Origin: Carposina sasakii
Taxonomy: Eukaryota; Arthropoda; Insecta; Lepidoptera; Carposinidae
Reading direction: 5' to 3'
DNA: 64,000 nucleotides
NCBI GenBank assembly: GCA_014607495.2
Contig: CP053159.1
Location: 12,779,501-12,843,500 of the forward strand
Part shown: positions 40,301 to 44,877 of the stretch, piece by piece
Layout of the letters: each line of letters opens with the position of its first letter
How positions within the stretch are numbered: position 1 is the stretch's first letter
Notes under the pieces: model-generated
Seen by the model: only the letters and a program-made list of their open reading frames with translations
Told to the model about the DNA's origin: nothing
The model's database searches: none
Made by a program: the position numbers and the translations under genes

Positions 40301-43005
40301 GCCGCATGCGCAGCAGTACAGGTACGTCACGTGCTACATACAGGGCGGTGTGCGAGGAGCCAGCCGTAGTATTTTTTTTATTTCAAGACGATTAATCGCC
40401 TGGCAGATAATAACTAAACTGATTTAGACGGTAATAAAAGCCTCTGGCCAGTATTTATAATTCGCTATAACAATAATACGTGTCACATTGTCATAAGTCC
40501 TTCGAGCCGGATACCACAAATCTATACATATAATAAAATCGTAACGGAAAGATGTTTGTGCACGCTAATCTCAGAAACGGCTGGACCGATTTCAATGCAT
40601 TTTTCAGGAATATATTGTGATAGGTCCCACTTAAAATATAGGCTACTTCTTATCCCGATAAAAATGATTTTATCCCAGATAATTTCGACATTTTGTTTTT
40701 TCTGTAGTCCACACGAACGGAGTCGCGGGCGTCCACTAGTTTAACAATAAATTTTAATCTAATAATATAATCCGTTAGGATATGGTCAATGACCATCAGA
40801 TGTGTTGTGTGGTTTGAGTGTTTAAACATTGTGCTGAGGGATTCAGCTTTGTTTGCCGAGATTTGGCTAGTGTATAGCTATCGGGATGAAAAATAACGTT
40901 TCCAATATGTAATTTAGAAAAGAGATGGTAAAATTCGTCATCCGAGTAATTGACCCGGTAGCTCAGTGGTTAGAGCGGCTGGCACGGTTTGCAGTGGTCG
41001 TGGGTTCGATTCCCACTCGGATGAGGATTTTTTTCCATTTTCTTTATTAATAAATTTTTGTTTGCAGTCAAATGATGTACGGTCCGGGCGGTGCGCGCTT
41101 CCCCCCGCGCGCCCTTACGCGCCCGCGCCGCCCCCGCGCTACCCGCCGCACTACTTCCCGCGCTACCCGCCCAGCTTCCCGCAGCGACACCAACTGCCTA
41201 TACACAGCCAGTCCCCTCTGTCTATGCCGATGAGACCTGGCCATTCTCAAGCCCCCTCCCCCCATTCGCAATCGCATCCTTTGCACAGTCAATCCTCCCC
41301 CCTTTCCCTCCCTATAAGGCCGAGTGGACATTCGCAATCGCCCTCGCCTCATTCGCATAGGCCCCAGCTTCCTCAGTCCCCTTCGCTTATGAGACCGGAT
41401 TCCCCTCACAGTTTGCATCGCCCGGGTAATCAGGCTTCGCCGCTGATGGCTCAGCTACATAGGCAGCCGGGGCCTCATCCAGGCGGGCTCCATCAAGGAC
41501 CTCACCCGGAGCCCCATTCTCAAGGCCCGCATCCACCAGGCCCTCATCAAGGTCCACATCCTCAAGGACCTCCAGGGCCCCATTTGCAGAGCTCCCATCC
41601 CCCTGGGCCCCATCATCAGGGCCCGCCTCATCTGGGATCTCATCCCTCACCTTCCAATCATCCTACTCCAAATCACTCATCAGGGCCCCATCCGCCGCCC
41701 TCTAATCACCCGCCCGGGCCCCATATACAAGGGCCTCGCCCGCCGGGACCTCACCATCAAGGGGCGCATCCACCGCCCTCTAATCATCCTCCGGGGCCAT
41801 ATTTACCTCCGACAAGTCACCCCGGCCCTCATGGACACCCATTAGGGCCCCCGGCCGTTCATACAGGGCCCCGTCCGCACGCAGTATCCCCTCCAACACA
41901 ACCAAGGGAAGAACCAATACGAATAAAGACAGAGGTCAAAACTGAACCTGAATCTCGATCCCCTCCTCCTTCGCCGCCATCGAGTGAAATCCCCCGCCCT
42001 CACCCTAAAATGAAACGCACGGAGCATAAAGAACGAGTGAGACATCCGCTTGGGCCTTACGCGCCACAATACGGGCCTTACGGACCTTACGCGCCGGAAC
42101 AGGGTCTAACGAGGCCCCACTATCCGGAGCCACGCCCCCCTAACCCGAGAAGCCCCGCCCCTCGCCCGTTGTACCATCCGGAAATACAATCGGAAGTCCG
42201 AAGTCCGGCTACTAGACTACCATACCCCCCACCGTTGGTAGGCGATCAACGACCACCGATATTATGTGATCAACGTCCATCAGTCCTAGGGGACCAGCGT
42301 CCACCTTTGCACGACCAACGACCTCCAATATTAGGGGACCAACGTCCACCAATACTTGGCGAACAACGGCCACCTTTGCACGAGCAACGTCCACCATTAT
42401 TAGGTGACCAACGTCCGCCAATACTCGGTGATCAGCGTCCGCCTTTGCACGAGCAACGACCACCTTTGCATGATCAACGATCACCAATATTAGGTGACCA
42501 ACGTCCACCTTTACATGATCAAAGACCACCTTTACATGATCAAAGACCATCTTTACACGATCAACGTCCACCTTTACACGATCAACGTCCACCTTTACAC
42601 GATCAACGTCCACCTTTACACGATCAACGTCCACCTTTACACGATCAAAGACCTCCTTTACATGATCAACGTCCACCAATACTAGGCGACCAACGCCCCC
42701 CTCCGTTGCTAGGCGACAGAATACCCGCAGCTAGAAGCCCCGCCCCTCGCCAATTACAATACGACGCGGCCGGCCCATACATACCGCCACATTTGAGAGG
42801 ATACCTCCCTTCCTATCCACCCCAATATAATATTCGACCGGAAAAACCTCCCGACGAACCACGCCCTCTACAATTCTCCAGAATCGACCACGAAACCCCC
42901 CCACAACCCCCTCCCCTTATTAAAGAGGAGACCCCTGAAGGTGGAAGCGTGTTTGGAGGACTTGTAAGCTACTTTTCGAGCCAGCGAGATGATTTGGACG
43001 CCTAG
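11518..43005 (+). CDS. Rsf1: Rsf1, remodeling and spacing factor 1 (26 exons, about 2,490 aa)
   Basis: RSF1 is the histone-binding partner of the ISWI ATPase in the RSF chromatin remodeller, acting in the nucleus on nucleosome assembly and spacing. Exons by splice phase: 11518-11668, 11740-11927, 19199-19395, 21035-21155, 21643-23864, 23943-24016, 24529-24725, 25104-25275, 25594-25704, 27173-27321, 27754-27919, 29063-29187, 29807-29926, 30499-30620, 31261-31367, 32143-32263, 33616-33850, 34537-34777, 34977-35043, 35545-35633, 35824-35867, 36614-36772, 38041-38223, 38354-38429, 40228-40321, 41068-43005. Every junction is GT-AG and keeps frame except inside exon 26, where one base seems missing near 41105. 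Domain order is DDT/WHIM-like N-terminus, acidic disordered region, PHD finger (residues about 1145-1194), charged linkers, Pro-rich tail. The start could also be the second ATG at 11524. Polyadenylation candidate: AATAAA at 43466 or 43470. Unusually for the window, most introns carry transposable elements. Confidence 0.9.
12538..13140 (-). pseudogene. Jockey-type LINE, C-terminal half of RT ORF (split by RTE insertion)
   Basis: The minus strand reads NKWRIKPSTSKSVHITF, KYLGMYFDRRLTWKHHI, NIKPIWTYGLQLWGSAS, then after a frame change HPNRLATKLTEPVYGRRLKG and DIMDLCS, ending at a stop at 12540-12538. This is the classic end of a Jockey reverse transcriptase. Its upstream part, with the catalytic YADD, lies beyond the inserted element at 17298-17428. 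Confidence 0.9.
13495..14235 (+). pseudogene. RTE LINE ORF1-like coiled-coil protein with one internal stop
   Basis: The frame starts MEQQMETLFEKLKIELKNQ at 13495, is cut by TAA at 13606-13608, and continues open to 14235. The C-terminal part has a heptad-rich coiled coil (VEENQALKNEVETLKIKIKG), then NNVILHGIEE and WEISRAQRLGK. These are features of LINE-associated RNA-binding ORF1 proteins, which coat the transcript. The downstream end is strongly basic. Without the single stop, the protein would be about 246 residues. Confidence 0.75.
14392..15432 (+). pseudogene. RTE LINE ORF2 part 1: AP-type endonuclease
   Basis: The frame enters at ICTYNVRSLATTKRLLE (14392) and reads IIGLAEVRKNG, VGFIIKKEL, LIQVYAPTEKA, IIIMGDFNAKIG, RNARGERLIQYA, TWLSPNGKTKNEIDFMM and FPSDHRLVRG. 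These are the ordered catalytic blocks of apurinic-type LINE endonucleases: the glutamate in AEVR, the GDFNA and SDHRLV motifs. This enzyme nicks target DNA to prime reverse transcription. The frame stops at 15430-15432, at the start of a run of ten A, and the remainder of ORF2 continues one frame over. Confidence 0.9.
15431..17212 (+). pseudogene. RTE LINE ORF2 part 2: reverse transcriptase
   Basis: Open from the A run at 15431 to 17212 in the frame after part 1. Blocks in order: KSDKSPGPDNINNEAIK, IILLYKKGD, NYRPISLLPSIYKLF, QAGFRSGFSTMDHIHT, GFVDYAKAFDSITH (first catalytic Asp), GVKQGDPLSPKLF, RFADDIALFAKT (FADD active site), then a C-terminal domain ending in RRPKKRW-like RPKKRWADEIVEVAG. 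All polymerase motifs are intact. The frame switch relative to the endonuclease, in a homopolymer run, is most simply a one-base indel. Confidence 0.92.
17298..17428 (-). pseudogene. Jockey-type LINE, upstream half of the split relic (YADD)
   Basis: The minus strand reads YTTDLPQSDKVTIASYADDT then AILATSKNPFTATEQL and NDIDHWLN. Joined at the TTATTCAGCCAAT duplication, it continues in frame into WLNKWRIKP of 13140-12538. The YADD codons lie at 17386-17375. The relic is truncated here, at its 5' side. Confidence 0.9.
17430..19190. other. Rest of Rsf1 intron 2, no gene seen
   Basis: AT-rich, without recognisable coding segments. It has a T run at 17825, short AATAATAAAGTTT phrases repeated at 18525 and 18745, and repeated GGACTGACG-type words (12259, 18121, 18135) of unknown meaning. 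Confidence 0.4.
19878..19950 (+). ncRNA. tRNA-like sequence 1 of array (probable tRNA-derived pseudogene)
   Basis: It has an A box (TGGCTTAGTGG) and a B box (GGTTCGATTCC), a GACCCGG/CCGGGTG acceptor stem (six of seven pairs), a GCTT/GAGC D stem and a perfect GTGGG/CCCAC T stem. The anticodon arm pairs poorly and lacks the invariant T33. There is no CCA. A T6 run follows after GAGGAA. Conserved pol III boxes but a poor anticodon arm suggest a repeat component and not a working tRNA. Confidence 0.55.
20202..20274 (+). ncRNA. tRNA-like sequence 2 of array
   Basis: Identical in reading to 19878-19950, 324 bp downstream, with the same A and B boxes and defective anticodon arm. Confidence 0.55.
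20526..20598 (+). ncRNA. tRNA-like sequence 3 of array
   Basis: Third identical copy, followed by the last GAGGAATTTTTTCC and the end of the array. Confidence 0.55.
21035..23864 (+). CDS. Rsf1: Rsf1 exons 4-5: acidic disordered region
   Basis: Exon 4 (21035-21155) encodes NREELVRVIALLKSGEDVCP and ends in DETPLEG, in phase 0. Exon 5 (21643-23864, 740 codons) encodes residues 220 to about 959, dominated by S, E, K, D and N, with many S-P sites (ESPPKRESP, SPEKEVKAE) and no fold. Two copies of an aromatic/glycine motif interrupt the charged sequence: EEPVMVVTGEGNGADC (residue 585, 22738) and SEPVMFFYGEGWGYDN (residue 611, 22816). Near 22990 lies a KGIRLRSS basic patch. RSF1 proteins use this part for histone and phospho-dependent contacts; the motif pair is the only clearly non-random element. 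Confidence 0.88.
23943..25704 (+). CDS. Rsf1: Rsf1 exons 6-9: charged linker before PHD finger
   Basis: Exons 23943-24016, 24529-24725, 25104-25275 and 25594-25704 join in phase. They encode basic RKVKNSSDESEEE, a helical RQSRRIAQLKIREEAERRHM segment recalling RSF1 family sequence, an acidic EDWVQSDRSRDSSEGE part, and FNNKSDHEFSPESDLEDG then RVRTLQEIDI, leading straight into the PHD exon. Acceptors are TAACAG, TTACAG and ACGCAG; donors are GTAGGT, GTAAGT and GTATGT. Confidence 0.85.
24255..24372 (+). repeat. LINE 3'-end type repeat (CAGCAGTGGACTGCAATAGG)
   Basis: CAGTGGACTGCAATAGGCTGATGACGATGACGA is a widely repeated tail here: diverged copies at 30305-30362, 33893-34020 (minus), 45125-45300 (minus), 46530-46585, 49805-50030 (minus), 50597-50660 (minus) and 58440-58497. 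The GATGAC(n) tail and the RTE-like frame at 33892-34110 suggest an RTE-group LINE 3' end. Confidence 0.6.
26455..26690 (-). repeat. Dispersed copy of the tRNA-like repeat
   Basis: The tRNA-like part is 26553-26481 on the minus strand, followed by GAGGAATTTTTTCC and TTATTAATA. The head is truncated at ATTGTGCTGAGGG. The 3' boundary just after the tRNA-like part matches the other dispersed copies. Confidence 0.8.
27173..27321 (+). CDS. Rsf1: Rsf1 exon 10: PHD finger
   Basis: One exon encodes the complete zinc finger, residues about 1145-1194: EEVCKRCGSGEQPEWILLCD, RCDAGYHASCLKP and GAWHCPPCDH. All eight ligands of the C4HC3 pattern are present, including the GYHASC His and the final W-x-C-x-x-C. 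PHD fingers of this type bind histone H3 tails or act as structural modules. The acceptor is CATTTGCAG, the donor GTGAGT. Its 3' half is duplicated directly downstream (27322-27475). Confidence 0.93.
27322..27475 (+). repeat. Partial tandem duplication of PHD exon and its donor
   Basis: The GACGCAGGCTACCACGCC block of the exon (27238) recurs at 27350, 112 bp later, followed again by the ..GACCACGT donor and TTTATACTCTGCGACCGG. A third, partial start appears at 27462. The second copy has no acceptor and a GTAAGT donor. Read from the exon it would hit a stop at 27349-27351 (CPG then TGA), so the first donor must be used for full-length protein. Confidence 0.9.
27478..27640 (+). repeat. SINE fragment (CACGGGCCTGTACCACTGAAT)
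   Basis: The GGCTTCAATCCCAGTCACGGGCC...GAATTTATT segment overlaps in content with 31672-31965, a longer copy whose GAGATTGGTCGCCTTGGCCGAAAT tail is a familiar lepidopteran SINE ending. The tRNA B-box-like GGCTTCAATCCC supports a tRNA-derived origin. Confidence 0.5.
27754..29926 (+). CDS. Rsf1: Rsf1 exons 11-13, region just after PHD finger
   Basis: Exon 11 (27754-27919) encodes EMLIESLEKELVKYDELLSV, a helical segment, then an acidic tail ending GDDDDSG. Exon 12 (29063-29187) encodes a Ser tract and ALPVSYRSQEYDRLISSAIK, a YR..EYD..I..AI motif typical of RSF1 proteins. Exon 13 (29807-29926) encodes EEYVEPTTSAGNQGRGKDIS and a charged helix EAAEEEKMKKEREAIEQ. Exon 11's donor is followed 21 bp later by a MITE. 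Confidence 0.88.
27941..28312. mobile_element. TA-flanked MITE, CAGGGTGATTTTT family, copy 1
   Basis: It starts CAGGGTGATTTTTGG and ends AAAAAACACCCTG, flanked by TA on both sides. The same 370-bp sequence occurs inverted at 37143-37523 and 37530-37897, with an end fragment near 46963-47035. CAGGG termini with TA duplication suggest a Tc1/mariner-like non-autonomous family. Confidence 0.75.
28358..28647. mobile_element. Foldback MITE with GC-rich 60-bp arms
   Basis: The left arm GGCCGAAAACTGGATGTCTG then GCGGGGCGACGGCGGCAGC (28362-28425) is answered by its inverse at 28583-28642 with few mismatches. The arms are far more GC-rich than the gene around them. Confidence 0.7.
28803..28912. repeat. 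12-bp minisatellite (CCGCACCTCGTC)
   Basis: About nine units of CCGCACCTCGTC with variants (CTCACCGCGTCC, CCGCATCTCGTC) lie in Rsf1 intron 11. They form open frames in several registers (RTSS, VPHL), but no splice context supports translation. Confidence 0.85.
30499..33850 (+). CDS. Rsf1: Rsf1 exons 14-17: basic/acidic linkers
   Basis: Exons 30499-30620 (LPVEVKKSKKKNRRKPRK, then SEDDDETDEDFRDTG), 31261-31367 (Ser/Glu-rich, LVSSSEEISSSAERDS), 32143-32263 (DRPKLRESSPETKKKKKGV) and 33616-33850 (RRSRPNKPKRRRDKSHRKS, then ALKQYDAMGNVIRSRVTYGG). The Lys/Arg clusters look like nuclear localisation or DNA-contact patches. All phases join. Exon 15's acceptor follows a MITE by 20 bp. Confidence 0.85.
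30705..30805 (-). repeat. 100-bp dispersed repeat (ACACATTCACTG...GTCGACGCTTATTTGCGTC)
   Basis: Related copies lie at 44710-44820, 51165-51260 and 54200-54303 (plus). They share GACGCAAATAAGCGTCAGCG, CTCTAGAAAG and CACT(G/T)AATG. Termini and mechanism are not clear. Confidence 0.55.
31008..31240. mobile_element. TA-flanked foldback MITE (CAGGGTGTAAC family), copy 1
   Basis: The left end CAGGGTGTAACAGAAAGG...TTAAGCGAAAAGCTAT mirrors the right end at 31190-31240 (TTTTTCGCTAAATATACCC, TTTCTGTTATACC). Family members: 32521-32773, 45941-46136 and a fragment at 48343-48400. It ends about 20 bp before the exon 15 acceptor. Confidence 0.75.
31672..31965 (+). repeat. SINE copy (CGGAATAGAGAGTGCATCTG...GGCCGAAATACGG)
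   Basis: It holds CGGGCCTGTACCAATGAAT, CGTCCCATCGGACTATGAGA, CACACTTGTGTAATATCTCC and GAGATTGGTCGCCTTGGCC, ending in a CATCATC tail. Partial copies: 27478-27640, 36806-36895 and 49680-49790 (minus). This composition is common to lepidopteran SINEs. Confidence 0.65.
32325..32460 (-). mobile_element. Helitron-like element, GGGACCCGCC family
   Basis: CGTGCGAAGTCGGGGCGGGTCCCTAG then TTATACATTAT matches 48412-48612 (minus) and, in the other orientation, 21183-21355. In the 48.4-kb copy the minus strand ends GGGCGGCCGCTAG|T. These are small non-autonomous elements inside introns. Confidence 0.55.
32461..32900. repeat. Dispersed repeat interrupted by a nested MITE (32521-32773)
   Basis: GGGGGTGGTGAAAAGGAAAGCGCTT...GGCCCACGTA and ATTGTGAGAAACTTCGATAT...GATAGATGGCT are continuous at 59505-59655, where only ATATATTAAATC separates them. 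Here the CAGGGTGTAAC foldback MITE sits between, so 59.5 kb shows the empty site. Confidence 0.8.
33102..33324. mobile_element. Foldback MITE, 75-bp nearly perfect arms
   Basis: AGAGTGCTAACGTCGTACTA...TTCGATGCACCATTAGACTT...CAATTCCAG (33102-33176) pairs with its inverse at 33250-33324. The short TAATGTATAGTAATGTA centre is itself repetitive. It lies directly beside a Helitron 3' end (CTAG at 33080-33083). Confidence 0.85.
33870..34145 (-). pseudogene. RTE LINE C-terminal tail fragment
   Basis: The minus strand reads MRTPPARWTDDLAKVGCR then GRPMSSSGLPRTMKWHDW, and in another frame [12 protein letters not shown], the R(P)P..RW.DD(L)...G ending and Q.WT tail of RTE ORF2. It includes the GGACATAGGCC / CTGCAATAGGCTGA 3' sequence. 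It begins only 20 bp after Rsf1 exon 17's donor. Confidence 0.75.
34180..34395 (+). repeat. Dispersed repeat ending GAAACCCCGCATCAGCACAGG
   Basis: It contains ATTCCGCAGCCACGTTTAATG, CCTTAGTCGAAACTTACGAC and GGAGATGCAGCTGATGTATT. Diverged parts recur at 170-340, 27660-27710, 46345-46480 (minus), 47640-47900 (minus) and 57360-57430. Probably an old SINE or LINE tail. Confidence 0.5.
34537..38429 (+). CDS. Rsf1: Rsf1 exons 18-24
   Basis: Exons 34537-34777 (KSSGKHMPDSSDEFKIDDSD, then an acidic/basic helix and VVPLEKLPEDVTKAKTEELE), 34977-35043 and 35545-35633 (RGG-like: TPRGRGRGSRGGRGQRSGRG, then DPTDPLSNLVGLKIKG), 35824-35867, 36614-36772 (EREKKRQEREAKLAEKEAKR, a charged single helix), 38041-38223 (GGPQGPHGGPPGPHGGPMGP) and 38354-38429 (VRAELRGVLTAEDRLRPEHP). 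All joins keep frame. The RGG box is a typical RNA-contacting segment. Confidence 0.83.
35285..35512 (-). repeat. tRNA-derived SINE, minus copy
   Basis: It contains the B-box complement ATTCGAACCTAGG and CCTATGGCGTCGCAGACAGG, the inverse of 56605-56700 (CTGCGATGCCATAGGTCC, GAGTTCGAATTCC). The left part TTAAGATCCCTAAGGTCATG and GTCGTGGGTACTAAGCAAC matches 56867-56925. It lies in Rsf1 intron 19. A tRNA-part fragment recurs at 50120-50165. Confidence 0.75.
36216..36595. mobile_element. Foldback MITE, 43-bp arms, next to exon 22
   Basis: The left arm TAAGGCCGAGTCCCCATTAG then GCGAACAGTGAG pairs with CTCACTGTTTGCCTAATGGG then GACGCGGCCTTA at the right end. It ends 18 bp before the start of Rsf1 exon 22. 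Confidence 0.85.
37143..37523. mobile_element. TA-flanked MITE, CAGGGTGATTTTT family, copy 2 (inverted)
   Basis: It reads CAGGTGTTTTTTCGTTGCC...CCAAAAATCATCCTG, the reverse of 27941-28312 with minor changes. Confidence 0.8.
37530..37897. mobile_element. TA-flanked MITE, CAGGGTGATTTTT family, copy 3 (inverted, tandem with copy 2)
   Basis: It follows copy 2 directly, in the same orientation, ending CCAAAAATTACCCTG. The two differ by scattered substitutions, so they are separate insertions or an old duplication. Confidence 0.8.
38996..39537. mobile_element. Foldback element rich in TAGTTCG
   Basis: The ends TAGTCTTGGGCATACTAGTT...GAGCGCTC and GAGCGCTC...CTAGTTCGTTCGCG...CAAGACTAG face each other. 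Inside, a unit of about 120 bp (CTAGTTCGT...GTTCCTAGC...CCGATCCGATCACATCG...TTTTAATACGG) occurs twice in tandem. Confidence 0.7.
40228..40321 (+). CDS. Rsf1: Rsf1 exon 25
   Basis: Reads GTLSVAGSPTPYKPVCEEPS then VITRMPHAQQY and ends in two bases of an AGN codon before GTACGT. It connects in frame with SQMMYGPGGARFPP at the start of exon 26. Acceptor: GTTTGTAG. Confidence 0.85.
40521..40739 (+). mobile_element. Complete small Helitron-like element
   Basis: It starts TCTATACATATAATAAAATC and ends GCGTCCACTAG, inserted between A (40520) and T (40740), as Helitrons do. It has no coding capacity. Partial copies of the same family: 1-131 and 32995-33083. Confidence 0.8.
40762..41057 (+). repeat. 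Dispersed tRNA-like repeat directly before Rsf1 exon 26
   Basis: Full-length copy: AATATAATCCGTTAGGATAT head, GCTGAGGGATTCAGCTTTG, GTAATTGACCCGG, then tRNA-like 40952-41023 (A box TAGCTCAGTGG, B box GGTTCGATTCC) and TTATTAATAAAT. It ends about 10 bp before the TTTGCAG acceptor. An ATG frame starting in the repeat at 40966 runs uninterrupted into the proline-rich exon. Confidence 0.88.
41068..43005 (+). CDS. Rsf1: Rsf1 exon 26: proline-rich C-terminus with DQRPP repeats
   Basis: This last exon encodes about 645 residues of low-complexity sequence. First come HSQSPLSMPMRP and GPHPQGPPGPH-type Pro/His/Gly repeats, then IRIKTEVKTEPESRSPPP, a near-perfect array of about 21 HDQRPPL / ILGDQRPP units (42238-42705), and finally PPHLRGYLPSYPPQYN and SVFGGLVSYFSSQRDDLDA at the stop. 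Synonymous differences between units show the frame is translated. Splicing from exon 25 enters one frame (SQMMYGPGGARFPP), while the long frame is another. A single missing base in CCCCCCGCGCGCCC (about 41101-41114) would reconcile them; as read, the spliced frame stops at 41231-41233. Confidence 0.8.
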   Translation, partial: SNDVRSGRCALPPARPYAPAPPPRYPPHYFPRYPPSFPQRHQLPIHSQSPLSMPMRPGHSQAPSPHSQSHPLHSQSSPLSLPIRPSGHSQSPSPHSHRPQLPQSPSLMRPDSPHSLHRPGNQASPLMAQLHRQPGPHPGGLHQGPHPEPHSQGPHPPGPHQGPHPQGPPGPHLQSSHPPGPHHQGPPHLGSHPSPSNHPTPNHSSGPHPPPSNHPPGPHIQGPRPPGPHHQGAHPPPSNHPPGPYLPPTSHPGPHGHPLGPPAVHTGPRPHAVSPPTQPREEPIRIKTEVKTEPESRSPPPSPPSSEIPRPHPKMKRTEHKERVRHPLGPYAPQYGPYGPYAPEQGLTRPHYPEPRPPNPRSPAPRPLYHPEIQSEVRSPATRLPYPPPLVGDQRPPILCDQRPSVLGDQRPPLHDQRPPILGDQRPPILGEQRPPLHEQRPPLLGDQRPPILGDQRPPLHEQRPPLHDQRSPILGDQRPPLHDQRPPLHDQRPSLHDQRPPLHDQRPPLHDQRPPLHDQRPPLHDQRPPLHDQRPPILGDQRPPPLLGDRIPAARSPAPRQLQYDAAGPYIPPHLRGYLPSYPPQYNIRPEKPPDEPRPLQFSRIDHETPPQPPPLIKEETPEGGSVFGGLVSYFSSQRDDLDA

Positions 43006-44877
43006 TGATAACATCAGTTTTCGAAGATCTGAGATTGGCGCTACTGTCTATGTTTGTAAGTGTCCTATATTGATGCAAATTCATGGTTTTACTACAAAAT
43101 GTATGTTTCAAATGCAATGAATGAAATGTATTTAATTATATTGCACTTGTAAGTAAATTGAAAATGACAAGTAACTAATACGAGTAAGAACCACCTATTG
43201 TAAATCGTAATATACAAATACGGGTTAGCATACGCGGAAACGTTACGTAACTTAAACTGTTTCATTTTCTTTAAAACACTATTGCATACTAATCGCAATG
43301 TAAACGTAAATAAGAAAATTATCACGTTACTTTAACGCTTCTACGAGGTCTAGCCTTTAGCCAAAGTAATAATTGCTTTGTTGCGATCTACCTAATATCT
43401 ACGTTTATTTTCGTCATTGTAACTTTTCATCCAATAGCCGTTAGGTTTTATCGCGTCATCAAGTAAATAAATAAACCACATTGGCTTTCGTATTCGCTAT
43501 GGGCCCTGTTAAGTCCATTTTCATGATCTACCTTAACTTTAACTTCGAATTTTGTCCTATGGCTAAAGGTAAGGTCGAAATCGGTAAATTCAAAGTGTAC
43601 TTTCGTAGGTGGTTCAAAAGCTGTAACAGACATAAGACGTAATACATTGTCTCAACAATAATCTGGGGGTTATCATTAATTGAATATTGCTTTACACTAT
43701 CTACTTACAGCGGCGTCTCGTCTCGTTTATCTAATACATTTTTAGCCTCATTGATTTGGTACGTTTAGTTCGGAATTCAGGCATTAGCCGACCTCTGAAC
43801 ATTAACTATAATAAAAATATAGCTACATGAAATTAATCGATAATTTCGAGTAATTTTGGAGTAACACTATTTTTTTATATCGCTAAACCCTCCAAATCTA
43901 CGCTATCGTCTGTTCTGTTACGGCTATACATTGATTTAACTAAGAAAAAATGTAAGCCCTAAACTGTATTCGAGATCAGTCGATGATGCTTACTAGTGAC
44001 GTGTCACTGATCGATAGACAAGCGAATGACGTATCATTCTAGGTTCTCCAGTATTATGTAGTAACGAGCCACCATTGCAATGAGCATCACTTAGTGATCT
44101 CGTCTACTAATGGAGGTTCTTCCCCTTGTAAATACAGCGATAGATAATTTTATTTATATAAGTGACTAGACACTCTGTATCATATAATAATATTAACTAG
44201 TGACAGTAATAGATTTAAATATAGAGTCTTATTGGTCTCGAATGAAATGATTGATTGTATTATTATTTTCTGATTATGTTGTGAAATTTTATTTATATAC
44301 AAATGATATAAGTATAGTTATGTACTTACTGTAATACTTGTGTAAGGAAAGTAATGAATTAAAGATTGATAATTTAAATGTACTGTTTAATTTTATGCAT
44401 GTGAAATCCAAAAATCTAACTTTATGTGTTATCTTATCAATATAAAAGGTTGAATTCGGAATGCGATTTGGACAATTTAGGATTTGGTTTGTATATGGAC
44501 ATTTCAAGTACATTAGATATTTAACGAATTGGACCTAATGCGCCTGTTATTTAATCCACAATGCGTTTAAGGGCTGATTTTTCCAAACGTAAGAAGAATA
44601 AAGTTCACGCTGTCTCTGTCGTGATCAAGTTTTAAAGAAAGACAATATCGACTTGCTTCAGATAGACTATTTGAAAAAATCGGCGCCACATTAGCTGCCG
44701 GCAGATTTTCTAAGGGTGTCGACGTTACGTCAACGCCTAGCGCCAGGACGCAAATAAGCGTCAGCGACACCTCTAGAAAGCCTAGAAGACGTAAATACGT
44801 AGTCACCGACACTTAATGTTTGAAAAGTAAAATAATAACACAATGCTTTATTACGATAATTCGATTTATTGTTATAC
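43006..44877. other. Convergent 3' flanks of Rsf1 and Rbbp5
   Basis: No gene recognised. AATAAA at 43466 and 43470 could end Rsf1. AATAAA on the minus strand at 44870-44865 and 44852-44847 lies within 30 bp of the Rbbp5 stop. The dispersed 100-bp repeat (44710-44820) sits just beyond the Rbbp5 stop. The rest is AT-rich. Confidence 0.5.
44847..44870 (-). terminator. Rbbp5 polyadenylation signal candidates
   Basis: Two AATAAA hexamers on the minus strand, 44870-44865 and 44852-44847, 8 and 26 bases past the stop codon. This would give a very short 3' UTR. Confidence 0.45.

Noticed and set aside
42212..42685. Val/Asp-rich minus frame (DRVKVDV repeats) and plus frame (HLYTINV repeats)
   Set aside because: Other-frame readings of the DQRPP repeat array in Rsf1 exon 26.
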